NCBI GenBank assembly: GCA_027625915.1
Contig: JANTQA010000008.1
Location: 12,773,001 to 12,837,000 of the forward strand
Direction: 5' to 3'
DNA: 64,000 nt
DNA from: Anaeramoeba flamelloides
Lineage: Eukaryota > Metamonada > Anaeramoebidae
The notes beneath the pieces were generated by a model. It saw only the letters and a program-made list of their open reading frames with translations. It ran no database searches and had not been told where the DNA came from. Position numbers and translations under genes: made by a program. This document shows, piece after piece, positions 46,427 to 57,233 of the stretch (the first letter of the stretch is position 1; each line of letters opens with the position of its first letter).

Positions 46427-49276
46427 TTGAAAATAAATTAAAAAATTATTTTTTTCAAAAAAATGATTTGTTTAATTCGAATTTTGAACTAATAAAGTTG
46501 ATAAACCTTGTGAATATAACAAGATATTCAAATACACGAAACTAATTGAATTTATCATTCAAATTTGTATTTTCTCCTCATATGAGTCTATTATTACAAG
46601 AATAACTATTTTAAGGTTATGGTATTTTCAAAATGGAATTCCACTATGTCAAAGGACTCGTCATTTTAATACTGATAAATTAAGATAAATATCTGAACAT
46701 TTCGACTACATTTTCCATTTTAGTACTTTTTTTATCCAAGCTTTGAAGAAAAGTATTTTATTGGACTAATCTTTAGAAACTTTGTAAAATTGCTTAGGCT
46801 TCAAAATATTCTTTCTCTTGAGTTGTTTTAAAAATTGAGTTAAGAAATAGGAAATTGATTTAAAAATTTTATTAAATATATTGGAATTTAACAGTATATC
46901 CTTTTAATTTAAAAAACCAAACCCCCCTTTGTTTTTTTTGAAATAGAAATATGTTTTTTTCGTCTTCTATATTGATGTTTTTCTTTTTAGATAATTCAGG
47001 ATCTTGTTTTTTTCTCATTTATTGATTAAAAAAGGCAACAATTTTTTAAATTCTGATAAGTGAGAAAGAAAAAAAAAAATGTTTACGAACTTAATAGTAA
47101 AAAAGGATGAACTTTTTAGGGAATTTGTGATCAAGTTATTAAGATTGGTGGTATCATAGCAACAATTAATATTTGATATACTGATGGTAATACCTTTATG
47201 TTAGTGTTAAATAGTTGAACTTTTATTACTAATTCAATATTATATTGTTTTATTTTTATTTATTTTAGGTTTCAAACAATTATTAAATTAATTTTATGTA
47301 GACACTTTAAATAATAAAAATCAACAAAAACCCATTACAAAATTAAAAATGCAGTTTTATAATCTAATTTACAATTCATAATAAAAAGATGAAATGCTTA
47401 CTGTTTTATTAGACTTTAAAACAAAATGAGGATACAATAATATTTAATGGAATGGTATTAGTTAGATAATAAACAAAGTTCAGATCGATTTTTTTATAAT
47501 TAAACCTTTTTGTGAAATCATTTCATTTAAATCCATGTTTTTAGAACAACGACTGAACCAAGAAAATTCATTAAAAAGAGTTTATATTTTTCTTTCTTGA
47601 AGTTATAAATATCATCCTATTATGAAAAATATAATAACTTATTTCTCAAATTGATTCAAAAAACAACAGAAAGGTCTTAAATGAAGAGTTTTTCTAACAT
47701 TAAATACGTTTAATGATTTGTATAAGCCTGTAAAATTTCATTTGTTGTTTTTACCTAATATGATAATACCCTGATAGTCAAAGATTATTGATTAATTGAT
47801 AATTATTGTGGAATGAAAGGAACAAGTAATACATTTGCTAAATCAAAACCTAAAGAAAATATCCTTCGATCTGGTTATTTATTTGAGTTCTTTCTTTTGA
47901 TTCATTTTTCAAAATTAATATATTTTGGAAAAATCCTTACGTTGATCAAATTATTATTGTTTCTCTTTGAAATATTGAGAAATTAGTCAAAAATCCAGTA
48001 GTATGAAATCAAAAATAATCTTTAATCCAGATTCTAAGCCCGATTTCATAGTTATATCTTTTAAATCCTATGGATAGAACCACTCAAATCCAAAACAATT
48101 GGATTTTTTTAAATTGATTAAAAATACTTATAAAAATAACCAAATTACATTTGTAAATTCACAAAACAATAAATTTGAAAAACAGTGAAATTTCTTTCGG
48201 TGCCACTTTTTATATAAAAATTTGCAGGTAAATTTAACATAAACAAACAATTCCAAACTGTGTATAATTTTTTGAATAATTTTTTTATTTGAATTATTTT
48301 TTTTATATTCGAATTTTTAGATATTGATTTGGATTTTTTTTATTCTTCTAATTTCTCGTAATTTTTTTGCCTTAAACTTTATACAAGCTAAAATCTAATT
48401 TAAATAAATTTACCAAGGCATTTTTTTTTCAATTCCAACCGAATTTTTAACATAGTATTTTTCTATTTTGTATTGATAATTTTTATATTTATTTGTTTGT
48501 TTCTATGGTAAACCATATAATATTTTTAACATTTTAATTAGTTAAATTGTTCTATTTTAGTATATCTTATCGAAATTTCATTAATAAGATTTTTTTTGCT
48601 AAAATTTAAATTTTTCTTCTTGAAAAATTTTCAATTAGAGTTTTGATATATAAAAATTAAATATTGAAATTAATGTATTTTCTAAAAAAGAAGATTCTAT
48701 AAGATAAATACATTTTTCATGTGTTTTGTTTTTGAAAATACCCTAATAAAAAATGTTTCAAATGCAACTATTTTCACCAGATCATTCCATTTAGAATTCG
48801 CACTTTTTTAATAAAGGAGGATATCGTTCATCTACAATCAATTTGTTGTTTAATGAAATAAATAATAATTATTATGAAAACTACAAGATACGAGATAAAA
48901 ATGTCGAAAGTAAACACTTTCTGTTATATTCTATAACTTACGTGTAATATTTTTGGAAATCTTATTCGAAATTTTTCAAAATCTCTTTTTTAATCAATAT
49001 TTTTGTTCTATTTATTTTTTCAAAATATAACAAGTATAGAATGATTAATTGATTTTATGAGCAGTAAAAATATGATTTTTCCTTTCCAAAAAAAAAAAAA
49101 AAAAAAGAGAGAAATATTTTTTAAACTTAAAAGCGGCGGTAGGTAATTTTTCATTTAACTAAAATCAAAATTTCCATGTTATGAATATATGATATTAATA
49201 AAAGACTTTAAGCAACTACAAATAACTTTTTAATAGTAAATTCAACATTTTTGGTCTGTAAATTGTTTCCGAGTGA

Positions 49277-49312
<36 letters not shown>

Positions 49313-49321
49313 ACAATCCCC
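46427..49321. other. Long AT-rich spacer
   Basis: About 2.9 kb on both strands without a frame of coding character, recognisable RNA gene or long repeat. A (TA)n run at 49279-49308 leads into the second R600 copy. Confidence 0.55.
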
Positions 49322-49938
49322 CAGTCAAAGGGGTCCAGTTTATGAGTGAATTGTAGTGTATAAACGGGTTTTATTTTGTTATTAGAAGAGAATTTTAGTT
49401 TTGGAAATTTCAAAATTGAAACTATTTTTTCACATTTTCACTTTTTTTTTTGGTTTTTTTAACCTTATTAATTGACAATTTTTTTTTTTACAAGTTCAAT
49501 AGCCACTTGGTAAAAAACTTTTATTCTATTGTTATTAAAAGAGTAAAAATGATTTTCTAGAAAACGTATTTTTTTCCATTGTGATTTGATTCGGTCTTTG
49601 ATCTTGATATTTGTTTAATAAATGTGTAAAATTTTTACTTCATTTTCATTTCCTTTTTCAAAAAGAGACCATAAATGCCAACACACTTTGTTGTTGGACT
49701 TGATTATGAAAAAAAAAGTCTGTAAAATGAAGTGAAAATTGTTTACTATTTATTATTCAAAACCACTAGAAGTTCAAAAAGAGCATTTTTGTTTGTCTGA
49801 ATGAGGTGTAAAGAATTTGGAGTTTTCTATTACAAGAAAATTTATTGATTTTTTAGTTTTTAATTTAGAAAGAATATCAACTATTCTTTTACGTGTATTA
49901 TTAAATTGTTTTCATATTTGTTTTATAAAGTTTAATTA
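49322..49938 (+). repeat. R600 dispersed repeat, copy 2
   Basis: Matches 13352-13972 in the same orientation from CAGTCAAAGGGG through CCACTTGGTAAAAA, TCTTTGATCTTGATATTTG, TCATTTCCTTTTTCAAA, GAGACCATAAATGCCAA and AATGAAGTGAAAATTGTTTA to the TTACGTGTATTATTAAATTG end. Many small length differences in the homopolymers suggest an old split between the copies. Confidence 0.75.
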
Positions 49939-50512
49939 TAAATAATAATTATTATTTGAAAAAAATGATTGGCTATACAAAGTCAAACCAAGTTTATAAA
50001 AGGAGATTTTTAACTGCCATTGGGAAAGAAAGAGTACTAAAAACTAAAATAAAAAAAAAAAAAAGAGAGAGAGAGATGGTGGGTTGGGCAACAAAGATGT
50101 AACAATAATTTTATGATTTAAAAGAGACTGTATTTGGAAAGTTCTAATAAAAAAAATCTTTAAGATTCATTAAAAATAAAAAGTAAATTACATCAGAATC
50201 AAAAGTGATAACTAACTCAAGACAAAATATAATTTTATTTTAAAAGACTTGATTTAAGAAATATCTTTTCAAAAAATAATAATTTTAATAATTCATTTGG
50301 TATTTTTTAAACTATAATATTTTATTTGAAAAAAAATAAAAGTGAAAAACTAAAATTGAGTTGATAAATAAAAGTAAACTCTTTTTCTAATTCTGATTAC
50401 CCATTTAAAAAGGTAAAAATATCTTTTTTTAAAGACCAAAATTAAAATCAAAATTAATTACAAAAATAAAACCAAAAATAAAACTAAAGATAACAAAAAG
50501 TTAGTTAATTTG

Positions 50513-52081
50513 TTATTTCGTTACTGGATGTATTAAATCCTTCACAGATTCTATACAACAGATTATTCCAGAAACAATCCCATAAATTAAAAGAATCCAA
50601 GAATATATTGGGTTTTCTAATTTAATATCAGTTTGTATATTTTTTTTCGAATGTAAACCAAAATCATCAAGATCTTGATTTTTGTTCTCATCCTTATCCT
50701 CATTATCATTTTTGTTCTCGTTCTCGTTCTCGTTCTCGTTCTCGTTCTCATTCTCTGATTGTATTTCATTTTCGTTTTCATTTCTGTTCTCATCTGTTTC
50801 GTCATTTGATTTTTCATCTGAAAAAGGATCTTCTGGTAAAATCTCTTTTAAAGGATTGGTATCTGATCCGTTTTGGACGGAAAAATTGGTAGGCTTTTGC
50901 TTTTTGAGATGATCTGATCGTAATTTTAAATAAAAGAGCGAGGGTAAAATGTAGACAATCAAATTCCCGCCAATTGATCCTGTCACTGTAAAAATACCAA
51001 CCACATCAGGCACAAATATTGCAAGTATTACAGAGCAAGCAAACAGAAAAAAGGCAACACCGATTGCCGTCTTACCCTCCATTTTTTTGTCTTTAAAGAT
51101 CAAGGAATGTAGTGACTCCTTGCCTGCATAAAAGACAACTGGGGAAGAAAAAATTAAAGCAACGATCATGCCAATACGGCCAATAATCGCTGAAACATCG
51201 TCGTCTGGATAGTTATTTAAGATGTCCCCCTTCGTGTTGTCATAGAAGTTGAGATACCCGAATATGCCGATCAGGGTGTAAAAGAAGATCCCAGAGAGTA
51301 TCGCATTTAAGATCACGATATGCTTTCTTCGGGGGGTGTTGTTCTTTAGTTCATTGAGGACAGTGAAGACATTAAATTGGCACAGGAATGCAAGAGACAA
51401 GATCGGGATGGCCAAAAGTATCTCGCTGTGGAAGGAAAAATACTTGATCTTTGAGCTTTCAATGCCGTGCTTGGCCATGTGATCAACAGAGTGCACAACA
51501 GTTTGGATCATGACAAACATTAGTGCCAAGATGACCAAGAACGACGGGAAATTCAATTTGGTGATTTGTTTGAAAAAGCTTAAGGGGAAAACTGTGATTA
51601 AGACCGTCACGGGCATCAAAAACCTCCGATCTGTTAAGAAGGAATCCGCATAGCTTGTGTCATGAAGCGCTTGCCGGAAAATCGGGGTCACGAGATCAGC
51701 GATAAAGCAAAAATAAGTTGTCACCACACCAAAGATGAATAAACAAATCGTAGCCACAACCGCAATTGATCCCTTTTTGTGAAACGCAGCCTCACTTACT
51801 CCCTTGTAGCTTGCCCTTTTGCATATCTCCGTTGACTTCACCAGAAGGTGCATCGAATAAAAAGACAAGGCCCCGCTGCAGATCATGATGATGATACTCA
51901 TAATCATCCCTCCAGCACGAAACGCATAGGGAACAGAAAGAGTAGCTGCTCCTAAAAGCGTGTTCGAAAGTGTAAAGGAAGCACCCCATATGGTTGAGGA
52001 TTGCTCACATTTCTTGTTGTTTTTGTCTGGTAATAATGGGTCCGTTTGTTTTCCGCTTTTTTGTGATTCTTCCTCACTCAT
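50513..52081 (-). CDS. SLC38/AAAP-type amino-acid transporter
   Basis: A single-exon gene of 522 residues from ATG 52081-52079 (MSEEESQKSG). The frame is open to an ATG 22 codons further upstream, but that extension is hydrophobic and atypical. About eleven membrane segments are visible. The first carries the family signature GASFTLSNTLLGAATLSVPY followed by AFRAGG, and later segments include LLAIPILSLAFLCQFNVFTV. Members move neutral amino acids with Na+ or H+ across plasma or lysosomal membranes. Between the tenth and last segments lies a cytosolic or lumenal insert of Asn-Glu/Asp repeats (NENENENENENE), encoded by GAGAAC hexamers around 50,705-50,760. The middle of the gene (51.0-51.9 kb) is markedly GC-richer than all spacer DNA, while the ends are AT-rich. 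The conserved core seems to carry optimised codons. Substrate cannot be read from sequence. Confidence 0.9.
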   Translation of the reverse strand: MSEEESQKSGKQTDPLLPDKNNKKCEQSSTIWGASFTLSNTLLGAATLSVPYAFRAGGMIMSIIIMICSGALSFYSMHLLVKSTEICKRASYKGVSEAAFHKKGSIAVVATICLFIFGVVTTYFCFIADLVTPIFRQALHDTSYADSFLTDRRFLMPVTVLITVFPLSFFKQITKLNFPSFLVILALMFVMIQTVVHSVDHMAKHGIESSKIKYFSFHSEILLAIPILSLAFLCQFNVFTVLNELKNNTPRRKHIVILNAILSGIFFYTLIGIFGYLNFYDNTKGDILNNYPDDDVSAIIGRIGMIVALIFSSPVVFYAGKESLHSLIFKDKKMEGKTAIGVAFFLFACSVILAIFVPDVVGIFTVTGSIGGNLIVYILPSLFYLKLRSDHLKKQKPTNFSVQNGSDTNPLKEILPEDPFSDEKSNDETDENRNENENEIQSENENENENENENENKNDNEDKDENKNQDLDDFGLHSKKNIQTDIKLENPIYSWILLIYGIVSGIICCIESVKDLIHPVTK

Positions 52082-53431
52082 GACTATTTTGTTCAAAGAA
52101 AGTAAAAAAAATGGGAAAAATTTTTTTGAGTTAAATAATTGGGTCATTTTTTCCTTTTTTACTTTCCAATTTACAATCCAATTTTAGGATTTCATTTTTG
52201 GAAGTTTATCATTTTAATAATTAAAGGGTTGAGATCATTTTGAAAAGCTGGTTTTTATTTTTGAATTTTAAAATTTGCATTCCGTCAATCACTTCTTTTT
52301 TTTTTGAATTTCTTTGACTCAATAAAATTGCTCATTCAATTCGATTACTTTTTTGTCTTTTGGGAGATCGTTAAATTCTTTTTTGGACATCTTGGTAAAT
52401 TTGTCATTCATTAGATAACTTTGAATTATTTTGTAATATTTTCATTATTTTACTAACAATTGGAAAACGTAAAATTATAAATTCAACTTTGATAAAATTA
52501 ATTTTTTAAGGTTTTTATAAACTCTTATTTATTTTTTTCCCCAAAGGTAAAAGTTGTTTATTTACACAAATACACAATTATTACTTGATATTCAAGTACA
52601 TTTATGAACTTTTGAGAAATGATTTTTCGTTTTTAAAAGAGTTTATTTTTGTCAATATAATTTTCAGTAAAAAGATCCAGATTTTTTTATTCTTTGGATT
52701 TTTGGATTATAAAATACAAAAAAAAAAGATATGTAAAATATTTTTATTTTTCTAAAATCTCAATTTTGTTAATTTTTGATTATTATTATAAACAAATAAC
52801 TTTTCAAATTCAATTTTATCTTAAAAATACAAGATAAAAAATCCAATATTAAACATTGGAAATCATTAAAAAAAAGATGCTTTATTTTATTCATAAAGGA
52901 TTTATTACATTTCTTGAAAATTTAATCAACAATATTATTTTTTTTCAAATATTAAGAGTAAAAACTATAAAATGTTATTATTTCATTTATTTATTTAATA
53001 ATATTTCTTTATTATTTCTTATTCAAATTATTAATTGGAATTTGCTTTATTCGTTGAAAATATTTAAAAAATTGAGAAATAATATGTAAAGTTTATTGGT
53101 ACATTTAATTTTTAGGTTATTACAGCAGTTCCAAGTCTATCGTGAAATTTATATCAACATCATTATTTGATATTAAAAAAATTTTCAAGGTAGGTTTGGA
53201 TAATTTATTTTAGTCCATTGGAATAATTAAGATTACTTTATTAATTATTAATTAAAAATATTCAAATTAAATGCTATTTCAATTGACTATATGTTGATTA
53301 TTTTTGGTTTTAAAAAATATTTCAAATGAGTATAAATATATATGAAATCCTTCAATTTTCCATTAAATTAGAACAAATTCCATAAAAAAATTTTCTATCT
53401 TTGAAATTTCAATAAAATTGATTGATTGTGA
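52082..53431. other. AT-rich spacer upstream of the transporter
   Basis: No gene or repeat recognised. It contains the transporter promoter region. Confidence 0.45.
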
Positions 53432-53645
53432 GAAAGGAGTAATCAAAGAAAATTTACTAAATAAAAAAAGAGAAGAAGAAAAATAATTAAAACATTAAAG
53501 TAAAAAAATATTATATCATTAACATGATCAAATTAAAAATTATCCACGTCCTGAAACAGGAGGAGTAAAAACCCGATAGAAAGATTATTAATAATAATAT
53601 TCCACAAACTGTGATTAATAAATTGGTATTCCACGACTCCGAAAA
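53432..53645 (+). repeat. D1 dispersed repeat, copy 2
   Basis: Same orientation as 31597-31825. The core AAAAACCCGATAGAAAGATT is identical, and CAGGAGG and TTGGTATTCCACGACTC are also kept. The AT-rich flanks are diverged. Uneven conservation, with the GC-richer centre best preserved, would fit selection on an RNA but may also be chance in two copies. Confidence 0.6.
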
Positions 53646-54729
53646 GTGGGGCACTAAGTACCCGAATTTGTATATTTTTTTACTATTTTAGGAATTTTAA
53701 TTTTCAATAAAATTTGAATAAAATATCCATTGATGAATTTTGAAGAAATTTTTGATGAATCTTTACTGAATAGCTTTTCAAAAAACCTTAAATTTTAAAA
53801 GAAATTAATTTTATAGATTTTTTCTTTAAAATTTGAATAAATAAACACTATTATCTTTGGAATGATTCATTTTTTTTTTTTTTTTTTTTTTACTTTTTCA
53901 AACTGTCCAAGTGTGATTGTGGGGATAAAATATATTAACACTCTGCATAATGCCATTTAACAATTGTGTAAATGTCTACATGTTTACTAATTGTAAAAAT
54001 TATTTTTTCAGATCCAGTTGTGTTTACAATTAATAAAAATAATTCAACTTTATACTCAATAGATATTCTTTTTTGAATAGTCGTATTGAAAAAACAATTT
54101 TAAGAATCTATCAAATATTCCCTAAAATACCCAAAAATTAAAAATACCTGAAAATTTTTTAAACCACAAAAAAACACTTTTTGAACAACTTCTAAGAAAT
54201 TCAAGTGACAATATAATCAGTTTAAAGGTAAATTTTGAATTTTATAGTAAGAAAAAAAATTTTTTCTGAAAATATCTAAATTCAAAAATTTTAAATTTTA
54301 GGGAATAGTAATCAACCCATTTTGTGTAAAAGGAATTGGTATCTTAGATGGTTGTAACCTTTTTCATCAAAATGATATTAACTAAATGAGAGAAAATATA
54401 CTTATATAGAAAATTTCTAATTGTCTATCATTACCCATAATTTTGTAATATTATATACATTGTAAAAATAAATGAGTAATATCTAACCATACAAAATACA
54501 TACCCATACCCCTACCCTACCCAATGCAACCCAACCCAACCTTATTTTAAATTCCCATTTCAGAAAAGAAACTGGTTTAACTAAAACACACACAATACCA
54601 TACCAAACCTAACCCAACCCATACTAATATCCTGACATACATATACACTTACCCCAATAAGTACCAAAAATTACACAAATATAATCAAAAGTTACAAAAA
54701 ATTTTAAAGGTTTTTCTAAGTAGAAAATT

Positions 54730-54765
<36 letters not shown>

Positions 54766-54799
54766 ATTGAAAGTTAAATTGTCATTTTACTGTTACTCT
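53646..54799. other. AT-rich spacer with C-rich patch
   Basis: No gene recognised. At 54500-54660 the plus strand is unusually rich in ACCC, CCTAACCCAACC and CATACC words against the A/T background. It has no long open frame. A (TA)n run lies at 54732-54762. Confidence 0.5.
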
Positions 54800-55305
54800 A
54801 AGTATATTGATCACTAGGGTTTCTTCGAAGTTGTTCAAATTCTGTTTTTACTTGATTAAAAATTTTTCAGATACAGTCAGTTCCACTTTTTAGACACAAA
54901 ATTTTAAAGAAATTTAAGGCTCGAAAAATTTATCACATTAAGGCACAAAATTCAAATTTTAGTAAAATAATTTGTAAAAAAAAAATTCCAAATTTTGTGC
55001 CTTTAATTTTGTTGAATGTTTGTGTCTTACAAGTGGAACTGACTGTATACATTTTTGTTATGAGTTTGAATAATGATAGTTTTTATTATTGTTTTTTGAT
55101 TGAATGATTATTTTTTGAATAATGTAATTTAATTAATTATCCATTCTAAAAAGTGATAGTATTATTTTTAAATGTTTGGGTTTTTAAAACTAGCATTTAT
55201 TAGATTTTGAATAAAAGAAATTGAATAACAATTTCCCTAATATTAAAAATAAAAATCTTTTTCAGGATTTTTATCATTTCTGAGATTTTTTTTTTCACTA
55301 CTGTA
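54800..55305. mobile_element. M3-family palindromic element, worn copy with nested M2
   Basis: The right part (55048-55303) matches the right half of the 62.25-62.74 kb element: GTTTTTTGATTGA, CCATTCTAA, AAAAATCTT...CAGGATTTTT and the terminus TTTTTTTCACTACTG followed by TA. The left part (about 54805-54871) lies beyond an inserted M2 element, and the left terminus is not clear. Confidence 0.5.
54872..55047. mobile_element. Tc1/mariner-type miniature element M2 with TA target duplication
   Basis: A 172-bp palindromic element runs from CAGTCAGTTCCAC to GTGGAACTGACTG, flanked by TA on both sides. The inner words AGACACAAA and TTTGTGTCTT, and GGCACAAAATT and AATTTTGTGCCTTT, extend the inverted repeat. 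It shares CAGTC ends and GGCACAAAATT words with M1 at 39.4 kb, so the two look related. It is inserted in an older palindromic element. Confidence 0.85.
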
Positions 55306-55429
55306 ATCGAAGAACTCTTTTTAATGACTAAAAAGTGCAAAAAAAAATGATTTTTAAAGATAACTTTTGTAATTTTATTGAAATTTTGATAGTTATCCAA
55401 ATAAAGATTATTAATTGACTTTAAAACAC

Positions 55430-55996
55430 TTTACGGTTTTCAATCCCTGAAATTTGAATGAGGATTATCTTGTGTAGGGGTGATATGGCTTGTTAATTTG
55501 GTACTTTTCTGATCGATCTTAAACTTGGTCTTGGTTTTGATAGTGGTTCAAAATCGCAATTTTTTTTCAATTTATTTTTTTTTTTCAAAAACCAAATTCA
55601 AGAGTGTAATATTGGAGATTGGATAGGTGTTTAAGAATAAATTTTGATTGTTGGGTTGTAGAAAAGAAAATTCGGGTTTACTTTTGTGTTAATTAACTAG
55701 GTGAAAAAAATTATGTTTATGAAAGATCCTCCAAATAAAATCAAAAACTAATTAGAAATTTCAATCAATAACCCACAAATCATATTTTTTTAGAACTTAC
55801 CTATCTAGCCAATTTATCTTAAACTTTTCAATTCGGATTTCTTTAAAAAAAAAAAAATTTCTAAAATTGCTATTTTGAACCACTATCAAAACCCAGACGA
55901 ACCTGAAGATCGATCAGAAAAGTACCAAATTAACAAGCCATATCACCCCTACACAAGATAATCTTCATTCAAATTTCAGGGATTGTAAACCTTAAA
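55430..55996. mobile_element. P1 foldback element, copy 1
   Basis: A 0.56-kb element made of two inverted arms of about 250 bp. The termini are CAATCCCTGAAATTTGAATG and CATTCAAATTTCAGGGATTG, possibly extended by TTTA(A/C)GGTTT outside. The arms agree over GATTATCTTGTGTAGGGGTG, ATATGGCTTGTTAATTTGG, TCTGATCGATC and TTTTGATAGTGGTTCAAAAT. There is no coding capacity and no CAGT end. The sister copy is at 60.28-60.85 kb. Confidence 0.85.
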
Positions 55997-56185
55997 GGAT
56001 TGAAATCCTCTCAGTTAAAAACTATTTTAAATTTGCAAATTATTCAAAGTTTTTACATGTCAAAATTTGTACTAATAGTAAAAATAAAGTTTTAGTAATT
56101 TAAAAAAGTTTCAAGAATCTTTCTTCAATTTTTGACAAGAAAAAGTTTTTAAATGATCATTTTTTTTTACTTTCTTCTCCTTTTT

Positions 56186-57233
56186 ATGTCAAATACTCGA
56201 ATAGTCAAGCAAGAAACCAAAATTCAAATAAAATCACTTTTTAAACAAGATTTTCGTAGATTCAAATTTCCAACACGAGGTGGTTTTAATGATTTAGCTC
56301 AAGCACTTGAAAACTATTATAAAATTGATGTTCTAAAAACAGATAAATACACAATCTTTTATACCGATCAAGCTCAAGAATTTATTACCTTTTCATCAGA
56401 CAAGGAACTCAAAGAAGCAATTAAAAACACACTCAAACAAGAAACCGCCTTACTCCGTATTTTTATAGCATCAAGTTTGTTTTTTTTTTTTCTTTTTTTT
56501 CTCCTTTCAGAAATGTTTTATTAAGCTTCTTCAATTAAAAACAATTAAAACACTACAATTAGATCCTATCTCAACAAAAAAGAATCAAACTGAGTTCTCA
56601 AAGTTACTCAAAACACCACAATTAATTCCACTTCCAATTCCTTTGTTTTATCATCTTGTTTGGTCCATGGGCGATTCACTTCCATTAATCTTAGAGCTCA
56701 TTACAAACAAGCCAATTCAAGAATGGATCAAGACGAACCAACAATTATTAGTAAAATCTTTAATACAATTAGTTGAACAAGGAACGTCACATTCTTCGTC
56801 ATTTGTGAAATTGGTCAAGCAATTATTGTCGGGTTATAATTTTGATCCTGAATTACACAACAAAATTCTGAATTGTGCGGGGACGATTGGAAAACGTTTT
56901 GTTGAAATGAGGTATCTAGCAAAACACCTTAACTCGTTCTCTTTTGCTAGCTTTCAAAAATTCCAAAAAATGAAGAAATCAAACAAAAATCATAAACATC
57001 AAAGACAAGGAAATATGCAAAGAAATAATCCACAAATGCAGAATCAAGATTTTAATCCTTACCAACCAACATTTTTTCAACCAGAAAATCCAAATTTACA
57101 ATTGAACTCCAATGAAATCAACGGACAATCAACCCTACCCACTCTAAATACAAAAAACACAAATCATAACAAAAAATCTAATAACAAAAATCGACATATG
57201 AATAAAAAAAAAAATAAGAAAAAGAAAAATTAG
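56186..57233 (+). CDS. PB1-domain protein
   Basis: Exons 56186-56474 and 56511-57233 are separated by a 36-bp intron (GTTTGT to TTTCAG, phase 1). The start MSNTRIVKQETK is chosen over the upstream ATG at 56153, which would only add a hydrophobic leader. Residues 12-90 form a PB1 domain: an IQIKSLF strand with the basic lysine, RFKFPTRGGFNDLAQALENY, YTIFYTDQAQEFITFSSDKE for the acidic OPCA-type face, and a final ALLRIFIA strand. PB1 domains pair front to back in signalling and selective autophagy scaffolds. A helical region of about 140 residues (LVWSMGDSLPLILELITN, LVKSLIQLVEQG) follows that I cannot place. An Asn/Gln/Lys-rich tail ends in poly-Lys/Asn. No zinc finger, UBA or kinase domain is visible, so it is not a recognisable p62 or NBR1. 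Confidence 0.8.

Noticed and set aside
50513-52081. Lateral transfer of the transporter from its higher G+C
   Set aside because: RPT3, a vertically inherited proteasome gene, shows the same composition, and the transporter has host-style Asn-Glu repeats.
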